A DNA stretch of 64,000 nucleotides from CAVPCZ01 sp963779225 (GCA_963779225.1 CAVZWW010000001.1:62001-126000), one strand, 5' to 3'. Positions 1 to 9,137 are shown, counted from the stretch's first letter. The notes: generated by a model from the sequence alone, not told the origin. A program made the numbers and translations.

Positions 1-14
1 TCGTGGGACATCCC

Positions 15-44
15 TTGTGATTTGCGCGGATCGGTTGTAAATTA
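15..44 (+). promoter_or_regulatory. Putative Bacteroidota-type promoter
   Basis: TTG at 15-17, a 20-base spacer, then TAAATTA at 38-44. This fits the TTG-N20-TAnnTT pattern found before many genes in this window. It lies about 50 bases upstream of the thioredoxin-like lipoprotein gene. Called by pattern only. Confidence 0.45.
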
Positions 45-89
45 CATCAATATAGGGGTTTCTCCCGCGAAAAACCAAACTGAGAGGAG

Positions 90-581
90 ATGCAGGTGAA
101 GAGAGCACTTTCCGGGCTCATGTTGCTGGTATTCCTCGGTGGATGTTCCGGACCGCACGCTGTGCAAGATGCTCGGGATCCGGTCGGCAGGATATCCCGT
201 AAACAGCTGGATCTGGCATTTCCGGGCGTGTATGACACGGTTCGCATCCAGACCGAATTTGTGGAGATGATACGCCGGGCGGACTCCGGCGTGCATGTGC
301 TGGTGTTCCTCGGTACCTGGTGCGGTGACAGCAAGCGTGAAGTCCCCCGGTTTCTGAGAATTGTTGATGCGGCCGGGATTGCCATGGATCGTGTCACGTT
401 GTATGCCCTGGACCGCAAAAAGGCCAGCCCGGAGGGGATGGAGGCCCGCTACCAGGTTGAGCTTGTTCCCACATTCATTTTCCTGAAGAACGAGTCCGAG
501 ATCGGCCGGATCGTTGAAACCCCCCGTACGACCCTGGAAGGGGACATCCTGGCCATCCTGGCTGCGGGGATTCAACGGTAG
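90..581 (+). CDS. Thioredoxin-like lipoprotein
   Basis: The protein has 163 residues. It begins with a lipoprotein signal peptide whose lipobox (LGGCSG) puts the modified Cys near residue 19, so it should be anchored in the envelope facing the periplasm. A thioredoxin-type motif, GTWCGDS, lies near residues 75-81. It holds one Cys followed by GDS instead of the CxxC pair, so a normal dithiol-disulfide exchange is doubtful. The later VPTFIF keeps the thioredoxin cis-proline. An alternative GTG start at 96 has better spacing from the GAGAGGAG ribosome site (82-89), which runs straight into the ATG at 90. Substrate unknown. Confidence 0.8.
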   Translation: MQVKRALSGLMLLVFLGGCSGPHAVQDARDPVGRISRKQLDLAFPGVYDTVRIQTEFVEMIRRADSGVHVLVFLGTWCGDSKREVPRFLRIVDAAGIAMDRVTLYALDRKKASPEGMEARYQVELVPTFIFLKNESEIGRIVETPRTTLEGDILAILAAGIQR

Positions 582-584
582 CGG

Positions 585-615
585 TTGACATTCTTTTACC
601 TTTTGGATATATTTG
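585..615 (+). promoter_or_regulatory. Putative promoter, TTG-N20-TATATTTG
   Basis: TTG at 585-587 and TATATTTG at 608-615 are separated by 20 bases; the -7 box matches the Bacteroidota consensus TAnnTTTG exactly. The same site also reads as TTGACA-N17-TATATT. It lies in the gap after the lipoprotein gene and would drive the TPR/coiled-coil gene pair. Confidence 0.6.
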
Positions 616-673
616 GCACACTTGGTATATAAGTGACAGAAGTATAACTCTTTTAGCTCATGCCGGAAGTACA

Positions 674-2899
674 ATGGTGTCCGATGGACCGAACAGGCAA
701 CACGAGAACGATCGCGAGAAGCTGCTTGAGGAGATCCGGCGCCGTGCAGAGGAAGCTGAGCTGAAGCGTCTCGAAGAGGAGGAACATGCACAGATTCCAC
801 CTCCTTTGCCGATTGCCAAAGAAGTTATCGCTCCACCAGTCACTCCGATCAGTCCTCCCCCCGCTCCACCGGTTTCCACGTCCCCGTCGCCCGCAGAGGA
901 GTCTCCGGAGCGCCTTCAACGTCTGGCCGAACTGCTCGAGTCTGCCCAATCGCTTTACCAGCAGGAGCATTACGAGCAAGCACTGTTTGTCATTGACGAT
1001 CTGCTGATCATTGATCCCGGACATGAAGAGGGGATGCGGTTGCGCCAGGATGTCGAGAGGGCGAAACGCCTGGCGGATGTAATCCGGAAAGAGGAGGAAC
1101 GTTTCCGGGCGGTGAGCCAGGTCACGGAACCGCCCCCCAAGCCGTCCCCTGTCCCCGTAAGCGAACCGGACGAGACCGAGTTCTGGGGGCCGACGAATGT
1201 AAGAAAAGCCGAAGAGTCCGTCGGCATTCCGGAGGTCGTTGAGGCACCGGCGCCTAGAGTGCCCCCCAAACCTCCCGTTCTGGACAGGGTGGTCAAACGC
1301 GCGTCGCAGGTCCGTATGCCGGTACGCCCTATTCTTACCGTCATCGCAGCACTTCTCGTGGCGGCGCTCGGCTACTGGGCTATCCGGAGCATGGCAGAGG
1401 CCGTGGCTCCTCCCCGTCGGGTCCTCGCGATTTTCCCCGCCGTGATTTCTGACGGGGCCGGGGGGATGCGGCATGTTGCCGATGGCATGCTAGCGGATCT
1501 TATCGCGGATCTCGGGGGCTTCCAGCAACTGCGGGTCATTGCGGCCACCACGGCTCGCGCTTCCCTGAATAGTACACGACAACCGGAAACACTCGCCCGC
1601 GCATATCATGCCGGATACTATGTCACCTGGAAAATGATCGCGGTCAATGATCGCGTCGCGTTTGATGTTAGCCTGTTTGACACTCTTTCGGCGGGACCGT
1701 TGCGGCACACCGTGATCGAGTCGACGATTGCCGAACTGCCTTTACGGCGTATCGGCCTGGCACAAGAGATTCTTGAAGCGCTCGGAATCGGACTTGAGGG
1801 AGAGGAGAATGCCCTGCAGATTCCCTCCGGAAGAAGATTGTTTGCGGGGTACGATTCCTATCTGGCGGCGCGGGCGGCGCTTGGCTCCACAGATTCCGCC
1901 GCGCTATCCAGTGCTTTCCGACTGCTTGAGCGTTCGATCGCCGAGGATTCCACGTATGGTCCTGCGTGGTCCGCACTCGGATGGGCACACATTCTCCGGC
2001 TTGAGCGTGAACCTGCCGGACCGTCGTCACATGTAACGGACGCGCTTTCCTGTGTACAGCGTGCAATGAGTCTGGGTGAGCGGCGGGGCGAGACGTTCCG
2101 GGTCTGGGGAATGGTTGAAGTGTTCAGTCAGAATCCTGAAAAGGCCGCTGAACGCCTGGAGGAGGCGGTGCGGCTTTCCCCCGGAGATACAGACGCACTA
2201 CGACGCCTTGCTCTGGTCTATGCCATGCGTGGGCGGATCGACGACGGCGTTCGCGCTGCGGAAGAAGCTGTGGCGTGGGATCCCGCGAACGTCGAATCAC
2301 ACATCATTCTTGGACTCTTTTTTCAGTTTCGCGGCGATTTCCAGGCTGCCGCCGTGCGGTACGACAAAGCCAGGCGGATCGTCTCCGACGGTTCACGGAC
2401 CGCTGAGGATCTGTACGCCGATGTTCTGGTGTACCTCCAGCGGGCAGACGAAGCACTCCGTGTGGTTTCCGACAGGGCGGCGCGCGATCGGAAGGACCCG
2501 ATGGCATCGTACAGACTCGGACGGGTCTTGCAGGCGGCCGGCCGTCCACGGCAGGAATGGATGGATGTGTTTCAGAAGACGCAAACGCTCATCGGAGCAT
2601 GGTTGCGTGCCAGTCCGGACAGCGCGGCCGCGCTGTCGCTCCGGTCGCTGGTCCACACGCGCTCAGGCGAATTCAAGGAAGCCATAGCTGCAAGCAACCG
2701 TGCACTGGCGCTGGCCCCGAACGATGCGAATGTCTTTTACAGCGCGGCCTGTCTCTATGCACTCCAGCGTGACAAGAAACTGGCGATTGTGAATCTGACC
2801 CAGGCGATCGAGCGTCGATACGACCTTGTCCGCATCGTGGATATGGATCTCTTCAACCTTCGTACGGATGAAGAGTTCCTCCGGGCGGTGACCAGGTAG
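674..2899 (+). CDS. Membrane TPR protein with FlgO/TolB-N-like domain
   Basis: The protein has 741 residues. It starts with a charged coil and a proline-rich linker, then a TPR-like helical pair (about 78-116), a second proline-rich stretch, and a single membrane segment near residues 219-237. The next part (about 245-370) starts RVLAIFPAV and contains HVADGMLADLIADL, resembling the FlgO/TolB-N-like domain often found before TPR arrays in bacterial signalling proteins. The rest (about 385-741) is a TPR array. The topology suggests a cytoplasmic N-terminus and a periplasmic sensor/TPR part. Only 28 bases separate it from the coiled-coil gene, so the two are probably one transcript. Precise function unknown. 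Confidence 0.7.
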   Translation: MVSDGPNRQHENDREKLLEEIRRRAEEAELKRLEEEEHAQIPPPLPIAKEVIAPPVTPISPPPAPPVSTSPSPAEESPERLQRLAELLESAQSLYQQEHYEQALFVIDDLLIIDPGHEEGMRLRQDVERAKRLADVIRKEEERFRAVSQVTEPPPKPSPVPVSEPDETEFWGPTNVRKAEESVGIPEVVEAPAPRVPPKPPVLDRVVKRASQVRMPVRPILTVIAALLVAALGYWAIRSMAEAVAPPRRVLAIFPAVISDGAGGMRHVADGMLADLIADLGGFQQLRVIAATTARASLNSTRQPETLARAYHAGYYVTWKMIAVNDRVAFDVSLFDTLSAGPLRHTVIESTIAELPLRRIGLAQEILEALGIGLEGEENALQIPSGRRLFAGYDSYLAARAALGSTDSAALSSAFRLLERSIAEDSTYGPAWSALGWAHILRLEREPAGPSSHVTDALSCVQRAMSLGERRGETFRVWGMVEVFSQNPEKAAERLEEAVRLSPGDTDALRRLALVYAMRGRIDDGVRAAEEAVAWDPANVESHIILGLFFQFRGDFQAAAVRYDKARRIVSDGSRTAEDLYADVLVYLQRADEALRVVSDRAARDRKDPMASYRLGRVLQAAGRPRQEWMDVFQKTQTLIGAWLRASPDSAAALSLRSLVHTRSGEFKEAIAASNRALALAPNDANVFYSAACLYALQRDKKLAIVNLTQAIERRYDLVRIVDMDLFNLRTDEEFLRAVTR

Positions 2900-2927
2900 G
2901 GAAAAATAAAGAAGAGGATTCCTCTCT

Positions 2928-5900
2928 GTGGCGGAAACCGACGACGCACAACAGCAAGAACGGCGCAAGAAGGCCGGCGATCTCCTGAAGATGGCCGACA
3001 AGCTTTTCAAAGGAAGCGACTTTGAGGGCGCCGCACGGCTGGTCAAGATGGCGATGGAGACAGACCCGCAGAATGCCTATGCCCAGGCATACGAAGAGAG
3101 GGTCAAGTACGCGATATCCCAGCGTGACGTTAAGAAGCTGGATGTTGCTCCCCCGTCCGGCAAACCTGCCCCGGCCGCTTCCCAACCTGCCAGGCCGGTG
3201 GAAGCCGCGCGGACGGCGCAGGAGGAGATCCGGAAAAAACTTGAAGTTGCGCAGCGCAAACTGGCTGAGGAGCGCGCCAGGAGCCATCCTGCTCCGCCCG
3301 CCGTACCATCGCCGAAATCCGTTACACCGTCTCCCAAACCCGTTACACCATCTCCGAAACCCATTGCCCCGCCTTCGCAGACCGCTGCTCCACAGCCTGC
3401 ACAACGCAATGAGGGTCCCGTTCCGTCCGCTCCCGTCTCTGCCGCGGAACTCCAGAAGGCCAGGGACGAAGTCGCCCGGTTGCAGGGAGATCTGGAGACG
3501 GAGATCCGGTCCAGGGAAGCCCTCCGCGCGCAGCTCGAGGAGGAATTCCAGAAACAGCTTCTTGCCGAACGTTCGAAGGCATCTGCTGATTTGCAGCGTC
3601 TCCAGGAGGATATGCTCGGCCGTATGAAATCGGAGACGGAAAATCTTCTGGCGGCCGAGTCCGCCAGGTGGGAAGAAACGCTTCGTGATGAACAGGCTGC
3701 TACAGAGCAGATGCGGCGGACTCTGGAGGCGGGGCTTCGCACGGAATACGATCGTACTCTCGGTGAAAAGCTCGAACATGAGCGGCGTGAGGCGGAAGCG
3801 ATGCTGGAGAGGCGGCAGGTGGAGTTTGCATCGCGGCAGGATGCCGAACGCACAGCGGCTCAGGCGGCGATGCGGGAGAGGGAATCGGCATTGCGGACGG
3901 AGATTGATGCCCTGAAGCGGCAACATGCCGACCTTGAAGCGCAGCGTGCCACGGAACTTGCCACCGCTCAGGCCACTCTACAGGAACGCGAGTCGGCATT
4001 GCGGACGGAAATTGGTGCCCTGCAGGCGGCATTTGAGGAGGAGCGCCGCCGTCTTGCGGCCGATCACGAGGCACGAATTGCCGCAGTTGCGGGCGACGTG
4101 CGCGTGCCGATGGAGCAGCAGCACGCGGCATATGAGGAGGAGCGCCGGCGTCTGGTTACTGAACATGAAGCCCGGCTCGCGGCAGCACGAGAGGCGGCTG
4201 CCGGCGATCTGCGTTTGCAGCTTGATCGGCAGCAGGCTTCTTTTGAGGACGAACGGCGCCGGGTGGCCGCCGAGCATGAAGACCGGCTTGCGGCCGTCCG
4301 GACGGCGGCCGCCGATGATCTGCGGGTGCAGCTTGCGGATCAGCAGACTGCGTTTGAAGATGAACGCCGCCGGGTGGCGGCCGGGCATGAAGCCCGGCTC
4401 ATAGCTGCCCGGGCCTCTGCTGCCGATGATCTGCGCGTGCAGCTCGAGCGTCAACAGGGAGTGTTTGAGGAAGAACGGCGCCGTCTTGCCGCCGAACATG
4501 AAGCCCGGATTGCGGCTGTGCATGCGGCAGCTGCGGACGATGCGCGGGTACAGCTCGAAAAGCAACAGGCGGCGTTCGAGGATCAGCGGCGCCGTCAGGC
4601 GGCGGAGCAGGAAGCCCTGCACGCTGCAGATCGTGCAGGGGCTGCCGAGGAACTGCGTGTGCAGCTCGGGCAGCAACAGGCGACGTTCGATGACGAACGG
4701 CGCCGTCTGGCGGCCGAACAGGATGTTCTGATTGAGGCCGCCCGCGCGGCGGTAGCCGGCGAGATGCGCCGCCTGATGGAAGAACAGGCGGCCGCCTTCG
4801 AAAATGAACGGCAGCGCCTTGCGGGTGAACAGGAGGTGCGCATCAGCTCGGCACGCTCCGCGGCTGCGGAGGACATGCGGCACCAGCTCGATCAGCAGTG
4901 GGCCGCGGAACGGGATCGGATCCTCCGGGAAGAACGTCAGCGCGTGGAGACGGAACTGGGGTCGGTTTTTGGCGAGGAACGCTCGGCGCTCCGGAAGGAT
5001 CTGCTGCGTCTGGAGGATGAAGTCCACAGGCTGGAACAGGCCCGGGTTACCTCGCAGATGGAGGAAAAGGAAGCGCTCCAGCATGCCGAACACCAGCTGG
5101 CGGCACGGCTTGATACCGAGCGCCGTGCGCTGGAAGATCAGGCGCACCGCACAATCGAGATCGAAAAAAACCGGCTGCATGAGGAGCATGAAGCGCGGTT
5201 ACGGGAGGCGTCAGCCAGGATTTCGGCGGAATTTGACCAGCACCTTGAAGATGAACGGAAGTGGTTTGAGGAGCGGCGGCGTCAGGACCAGTACGATGAC
5301 CTCGAGGCCAGGAGACAGACAGAAGAGACACTGCGTCAGCAGATGGAGGATACGCTCCTCGCACAGCTGGAGCAGGAGAGGGAACGCCTGAACAGGGAGT
5401 TCGAAAACCGGCTGGCCGACGAACGGAGCCACTTCGAAACGGAGTTGCGCACCTCGCTCGAAGAAGACGCGCAACGTCGGATGCGCGAGGAAGAGGAACG
5501 CCGTCGTCAACAGGAAGCGGAGCTCGCCCGGATGCGGGAGGAAGAGCAGGCCCGCTCTTATGAGGATGCCGTGCGTGCCGCCATCGAAGAGGGGCGGCGG
5601 ACGGCAAAAGCCAAGAAGCTCCAGTCGTACATCGATCAGGCCAGGGCGCGTCTTGCCGAAGCACGCTATGACGAAGCCCTCGGCGAACTCACACGTATCT
5701 TCCGACTGGATCCGGGAAACACCGAAGCACGGGAACTGGAACAGACGGTGTACGCCGCCCGTGGCGACCGGCAGCGGCAGAAAGGCGAGCTGCGCCATCT
5801 CCAGGAGGAACATCGGCGCCAGCTCGAAGCAATCCAGCGCCGGGTACAGGAGCAGGCGCAGCGGGACCGGGAACAGCAGGAACAACGTGCGATCCGGGAG

Positions 5901-6473
5901 AAGAAGATCGCAGAACGACTGGAGCGCGCCGGCGACTATTACCGTCAGACGGTGTACGACAAAGCCCTCGGTGAAATCGAAACGGTCTATGCGCTTGATC
6001 CGGGAAACGCCGAAGCCCAGGAGCTTGAGGTTGCGATCCTGAGTCTGCAGAAGAGCCGTGGCGATGTGCAGGCGATATCCGCTCGACGGGCGCAACAGGG
6101 CGAGCAGTGGCATCAGGAGCAGGCGGAGCGCGAACGCTTGCGGGTGGAAGCGCTTGATCAACTCAAGCGCGATTCAACGCAGTTCTATCTCTCGCTGCTT
6201 AAGCGTGCCTGGATGCAGGGAGAGCCCTCGAAAGAATCTCTTGCCATGCTTGCGGTCTCCCGCACTTCACTCAATATCACGCCGGAGGAACACGAGCACC
6301 TTGAACTACAGGCCCGCCGGGAAGCGTACCGGGAAATGCTCGAACTGCATCTCGCCTCCGGAAGCTTTTCCCTTGGGGATACCGGGCAGTGTGAAGAGTA
6401 CCGGATCCGCTACGGGATGCCCGCCGATGTTCACCAGGAGGTCCTTGATGATCTCCGGCGCACACGCCTCTGA
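2928..6473 (+). CDS. Large coiled-coil protein with 37-residue repeats and TPRs
   Basis: The protein has 1181 residues with a GTG start and no signal peptide, so it is probably cytoplasmic. Residues about 15-60 form a TPR-like pair (GSDFEGAARLV then DPQNAYAQAYEERV). A proline-rich linker follows at about 120-155. A very long charged helix comes next, containing eight tandem copies of a 33-37-residue unit (residues 367-658) built around FEEERRRLAAEHEARI. Two further TPR-like segments with DPGNTEA and DPGNAEA lie near residues 900-940 and 997-1035. The layout is that of a scaffold or filament-forming protein, and it is cotranscribed with the membrane TPR protein. No enzyme motif is visible and I recognise no named family. 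Confidence 0.75.
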   Translation: MAETDDAQQQERRKKAGDLLKMADKLFKGSDFEGAARLVKMAMETDPQNAYAQAYEERVKYAISQRDVKKLDVAPPSGKPAPAASQPARPVEAARTAQEEIRKKLEVAQRKLAEERARSHPAPPAVPSPKSVTPSPKPVTPSPKPIAPPSQTAAPQPAQRNEGPVPSAPVSAAELQKARDEVARLQGDLETEIRSREALRAQLEEEFQKQLLAERSKASADLQRLQEDMLGRMKSETENLLAAESARWEETLRDEQAATEQMRRTLEAGLRTEYDRTLGEKLEHERREAEAMLERRQVEFASRQDAERTAAQAAMRERESALRTEIDALKRQHADLEAQRATELATAQATLQERESALRTEIGALQAAFEEERRRLAADHEARIAAVAGDVRVPMEQQHAAYEEERRRLVTEHEARLAAAREAAAGDLRLQLDRQQASFEDERRRVAAEHEDRLAAVRTAAADDLRVQLADQQTAFEDERRRVAAGHEARLIAARASAADDLRVQLERQQGVFEEERRRLAAEHEARIAAVHAAAADDARVQLEKQQAAFEDQRRRQAAEQEALHAADRAGAAEELRVQLGQQQATFDDERRRLAAEQDVLIEAARAAVAGEMRRLMEEQAAAFENERQRLAGEQEVRISSARSAAAEDMRHQLDQQWAAERDRILREERQRVETELGSVFGEERSALRKDLLRLEDEVHRLEQARVTSQMEEKEALQHAEHQLAARLDTERRALEDQAHRTIEIEKNRLHEEHEARLREASARISAEFDQHLEDERKWFEERRRQDQYDDLEARRQTEETLRQQMEDTLLAQLEQERERLNREFENRLADERSHFETELRTSLEEDAQRRMREEEERRRQQEAELARMREEEQARSYEDAVRAAIEEGRRTAKAKKLQSYIDQARARLAEARYDEALGELTRIFRLDPGNTEARELEQTVYAARGDRQRQKGELRHLQEEHRRQLEAIQRRVQEQAQRDREQQEQRAIREKKIAERLERAGDYYRQTVYDKALGEIETVYALDPGNAEAQELEVAILSLQKSRGDVQAISARRAQQGEQWHQEQAERERLRVEALDQLKRDSTQFYLSLLKRAWMQGEPSKESLAMLAVSRTSLNITPEEHEHLELQARREAYREMLELHLASGSFSLGDTGQCEEYRIRYGMPADVHQEVLDDLRRTRL
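4026..4901 (+). repeat. Tandem coding repeat, 111-bp period, eight units
   Basis: Inside the coiled-coil gene, one 99-bp unit (4026-4124) is followed by seven units of exactly 111 bp (4125-4901). Each encodes A-x-F-E-(E/D)-E-R-R-R-(L/V)-A-A-E-H-E-A-R and ends in (V/L)QLxxQQ. DNA copies have diverged while the protein pattern persists. Confidence 0.85.
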
Positions 6474-6486
6474 TCCGGAGTCCGGA

Positions 6487-6516
6487 TTTACTACGACCGA
6501 TCTTTTGCGTATATTA
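6487..6516 (+). promoter_or_regulatory. Possible promoter upstream of pfkA
   Basis: TATATTA at 6510-6516 is preceded at 20 bases by TTT (6487-6489) instead of TTG, so it is a weaker match to the local promoter pattern. It lies in the 89-base gap before phosphofructokinase. Confidence 0.3.
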
Positions 6517-6562
6517 TTAGTCTGAAAAGACTTTCAAACAACAGAAGACGTAAAGGTATGAG

Positions 6563-7648
6563 ATGAAACTGAAGCGTATCGGCATTCTTACGGGAGGGGG
6601 CGATTGTCCGGGGTTGAATGCCGTGATCCGGAGCATCGCAAAACCCGCAATGCGCCACTTCAATGCAAAAGTCATCGGTATCATGGATGGCTACGAAGGA
6701 ATGGTGGAAGGGCGGCACCGTGAACTCAATCCGCTGGACGTCACGGGAATTATCAACCAGGGGGGGACCATTCTGGGCACGTCCAACAAGGGCGACCCGT
6801 TCCACTTTCCCATGGGGGAGCGTAACAATGTCCGCATAGTAGATGCCTCCCAGCAGGTCCTGGATCATTACCGCAACCTCGGGCTGGACGTCCTGATCAC
6901 TATCGGGGGTGACGGTACACAGATTATCGCCGACAAACTCTCGCATCTCGGCCTGAATGTGATCGGGGTGCCGAAAACGATCGACAACGATCTGGATTCA
7001 ACCGATATCACGTTCGGTCATGATTCTGCCCGCGCCGTAGCGACCGAGGCAATCGATCGCCTGCAGACCACCGCTTCAGCCCACCACCGGGTCATCGTCG
7101 TGGAGACCATGGGCCGGTACGCAGGGTGGATCGCCATCGGTGCCGGTGTGGCCGGGGGGGCGGATATCATCCTGATCCCCGAAATCCCTTTTTCATGGGA
7201 GAGGGTTTTTGAAGCGGTTCTGAAAAGGAGCAAGGGAGCCAAATTCAGCATCGTGGCGATCGCCGAAGGAGCCAAACCCCAGGGTGGCGATGTCTCGGTG
7301 AAGGAGCTGGACAAGAAGAGAACCGATCCCGTGCGCCTCGGTGGCATTGGTGAACTGGTTGCGAAGAAAATTGAAGATGAGACCGGCGTGGAAACCCGCG
7401 TGACGGTGTTGGGCCACGTCCAGCGAGGGGGAAGCCCGACACCGTATGACCGTATTCTGGCGACCCGTTTCGGCGCCGCCGCGCTCCAGGCGGCATCTGC
7501 CGGGGAATTCGGTGTGATGGTCAGCCTCCAGCGCAACGAAGTGGTCACCGTTCCGCTCAAAGATGCGATCGGACGCCAGCGATTGGTGCCGCCGGACTCC
7601 CAGCTCGTGTTTGCCGCCCGCGCGGTCGGATCATGTATGGGTGACTGA
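6563..7648 (+). CDS. pfkA: 6-phosphofructokinase
   Basis: The protein has 361 residues. It phosphorylates fructose 6-phosphate to fructose 1,6-bisphosphate, the committed step of glycolysis. Visible motifs are GGGDCPGLNAVIR at about 11-23, IGGDGT at 114-119, PKTIDNDLD at 137-145 with the catalytic Asp, METMGR-type ETMGRYAGW, and GHVQRGGSPTPYDR near the end. The Gly after GGD points to ATP rather than pyrophosphate as donor. The Lys in PKTIDND, where classical E. coli PfkA has Gly, places it in the group III lineage, which makes the donor less certain. It lacks the E. coli-type allosteric length features. Its end overlaps the convergent glycosylase gene by 18 bases. Confidence 0.93.
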   Translation: MKLKRIGILTGGGDCPGLNAVIRSIAKPAMRHFNAKVIGIMDGYEGMVEGRHRELNPLDVTGIINQGGTILGTSNKGDPFHFPMGERNNVRIVDASQQVLDHYRNLGLDVLITIGGDGTQIIADKLSHLGLNVIGVPKTIDNDLDSTDITFGHDSARAVATEAIDRLQTTASAHHRVIVVETMGRYAGWIAIGAGVAGGADIILIPEIPFSWERVFEAVLKRSKGAKFSIVAIAEGAKPQGGDVSVKELDKKRTDPVRLGGIGELVAKKIEDETGVETRVTVLGHVQRGGSPTPYDRILATRFGAAALQAASAGEFGVMVSLQRNEVVTVPLKDAIGRQRLVPPDSQLVFAARAVGSCMGD

Positions 7649-8572
7649 GGGACGATTCCGGCCGGGACGCGCGAACTTGTCATCGTGCCAGTCCCGCGTC
7701 ATCTCCAGCCAGAACAGGAGCCCGCGCCAGCGGCCGAACCGCGCATACCGCCGCTCGATGGTTGTATCTTGCACTTGCCGGCCCCGCGTGTGCAGGAGGG
7801 CATACTGCTTCCGGACCCAGGAGTCCAGTCCGAGGTAGTCGTAGCGGCCCACCAGCTTCAGAAGGTTACCCGCCGCATAGGGGCCGATCCCGCGGACGCG
7901 GCACATCTCCTCAAACAGTGATGCAGTTGCATTCGCTGATATCCGCCAGCGCTCGACGTCCAGCTCCCCCGTGCTGACGCGCTCGGCAAGTTCAAGCAGC
8001 GCGCGTGCACGGTATCCGGTGGAACACCACCGGCGCAGTTCCCCCTCTGTTGCGGCGGCCATCGCCGCCGGTTCCGGAAAGGCCGTTGCATCCCCGTTCG
8101 AGATCCCGAATCTCTCCACAAGCGCACGCACCATGATCACGGTCAGGCTCCACGTGCAATTGGTTGTACATATCATTTTTACTGCGTCTTCGAACATCGT
8201 CGGTGCCCGGAGCAGGCGGCCCGCGCGGGCCTTTGCTATCCAGCGATATTCTGGAACAGCGTGCGCAATGGCATGAAAGGGGGTCAGGTCTTCGTCAAAC
8301 CGCAGACAGCTCCGGATCTGGGTGCGGACTTCATGGATTTGCCGGGCGTCCAACCGCCGCGGCGCGTCCACCCGCACGTGCACTCCTCTGGGGTTGCTTC
8401 GTATCGCGCAGCGGACCACCGTGCCGTCTGAAAGGCCGAGAACCCGGCCCAACTCCCGTCCGGAGGGGTCAAACGAGAACGGGGGAAGATCGCACCAGCC
8501 ATGACTGTAGGCGGTTCTCCAGAAGGCAAAATCTGGAGGGGGATGCAGCGTGAGGTTATGGGTGGCAGTCAC
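7631..8572 (-). CDS. HhH-GPD family DNA glycosylase
   Basis: Predicted 313 residues from a GTG start at 8572. The helix-hairpin-helix VRGIGPYAAGNLL is followed about 15 residues later by LGLDSWVRK, whose Asp is the family catalytic residue; the N-terminal part resembles the AlkA/OGG1-type base-recognition domain. The Lys that gives OGG1 its lyase activity is not seen in the hairpin (GIGPYAAG), so a monofunctional glycosylase acting on alkylated or oxidised bases is likely. The GTG overlaps the TGA of the upstream unknown gene as GTGA, implying translational coupling. An in-frame extension to 8671 would run inside that gene and is unlikely. Confidence 0.82.
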   Translation of the reverse strand: MTATHNLTLHPPPDFAFWRTAYSHGWCDLPPFSFDPSGRELGRVLGLSDGTVVRCAIRSNPRGVHVRVDAPRRLDARQIHEVRTQIRSCLRFDEDLTPFHAIAHAVPEYRWIAKARAGRLLRAPTMFEDAVKMICTTNCTWSLTVIMVRALVERFGISNGDATAFPEPAAMAAATEGELRRWCSTGYRARALLELAERVSTGELDVERWRISANATASLFEEMCRVRGIGPYAAGNLLKLVGRYDYLGLDSWVRKQYALLHTRGRQVQDTTIERRYARFGRWRGLLFWLEMTRDWHDDKFARPGRNRPSVTHT

Positions 8573-9048
8573 AGACCGATGATGGCGCTGATGCGCTGCT
8601 GGGGGCTGGAAGTATCGGAGGAAACGGCGTCGCGGTCCATCTCGAGAATGTACCGGATCACATCGTCCCACGTGGTTAATCCATGCATAATCTCACCGAT
8701 TCTCTCCATGCGATTCCGGATTTCATCGGCGGAAGGATCCCAAGGAGCGGGGGACTGCAGCTTGATCTCGAACCGGGCCAGAACCACGGCTGTCCAGAGC
8801 CTTCGTTCATCTGCATCGGGAAACTGATGCCGGAGACTTTCCAGGGCTGCTTCCTGGGCGCGAACCACTGCCCACGGGGAGGACGCCAGCGCCACAAGAA
8901 ACGTGTCATCCCGCATGCCAAGGGTCCGGCGGAGGTTTTCCAGCGCTTCCACTTTTTCTTCAGGCGGCCGGATATGCACGGGGAGGACCTGATACCAGCG
9001 CGGCTTGAAAAACACCCGGTATTCCTCAGGAAATTTGAAACAACACAA
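8569..9048 (-). CDS. Hypothetical protein coupled to a DNA glycosylase
   Basis: The protein has 159 residues, is predicted soluble and mostly helical, and has no signal peptide, membrane segment or recognised motif. It is rich in Arg, Glu and Trp. The listed start is TTG; the N-terminus (CCFKFPEEYRVFFKPRW) may include a few untranslated residues. Its stop overlaps the GTG start of the HhH-GPD glycosylase, so the two are made together, which suggests but does not prove a DNA repair or nucleotide role. A promoter-like element lies 17-47 bases upstream. I do not recognise the family. Confidence 0.65.
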   Translation of the reverse strand: MCCFKFPEEYRVFFKPRWYQVLPVHIRPPEEKVEALENLRRTLGMRDDTFLVALASSPWAVVRAQEAALESLRHQFPDADERRLWTAVVLARFEIKLQSPAPWDPSADEIRNRMERIGEIMHGLTTWDDVIRYILEMDRDAVSSDTSSPQQRISAIIGL

Positions 9049-9064
9049 CGCCAGAAATAAAACT

Positions 9065-9095
9065 CAATGTACGAAATGCCGGCAGCAAAATCCAA
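9065..9095 (-). promoter_or_regulatory. Putative promoter, TTG-N21-TACATTG
   Basis: On the minus strand, TTG (9095-9093) and TACATTG (9071-9065) are separated by 21 bases. It points at the unknown gene starting at 9048, leaving a leader of only about 10 bases. Confidence 0.45.
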
Positions 9096-9137
9096 GCAGG
9101 CCCGAGGGGTAACGTGGTGACCGCCGGCGCGTGTGGA

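Noticed and set aside
617..640. TTTGGCACACTTGG as a sigma-54 site before the TPR gene
   Set aside because: The -24-like half is present but no TTGC/TTGA half follows at five bases; the TTG-N20-TATATTTG promoter explains the region better.
2853..5189. Long minus-strand frames opposite the coiled-coil gene
   Set aside because: They mirror the repeat structure of the real gene and contain no recognisable protein features.
6473..6487. Perfect dyad ATCCGGA-G-TCCGGAT after the coiled-coil gene
   Set aside because: The one-base loop cannot form a hairpin as drawn and no T run follows; it may be a chance palindrome or a protein site, but nothing supports either.
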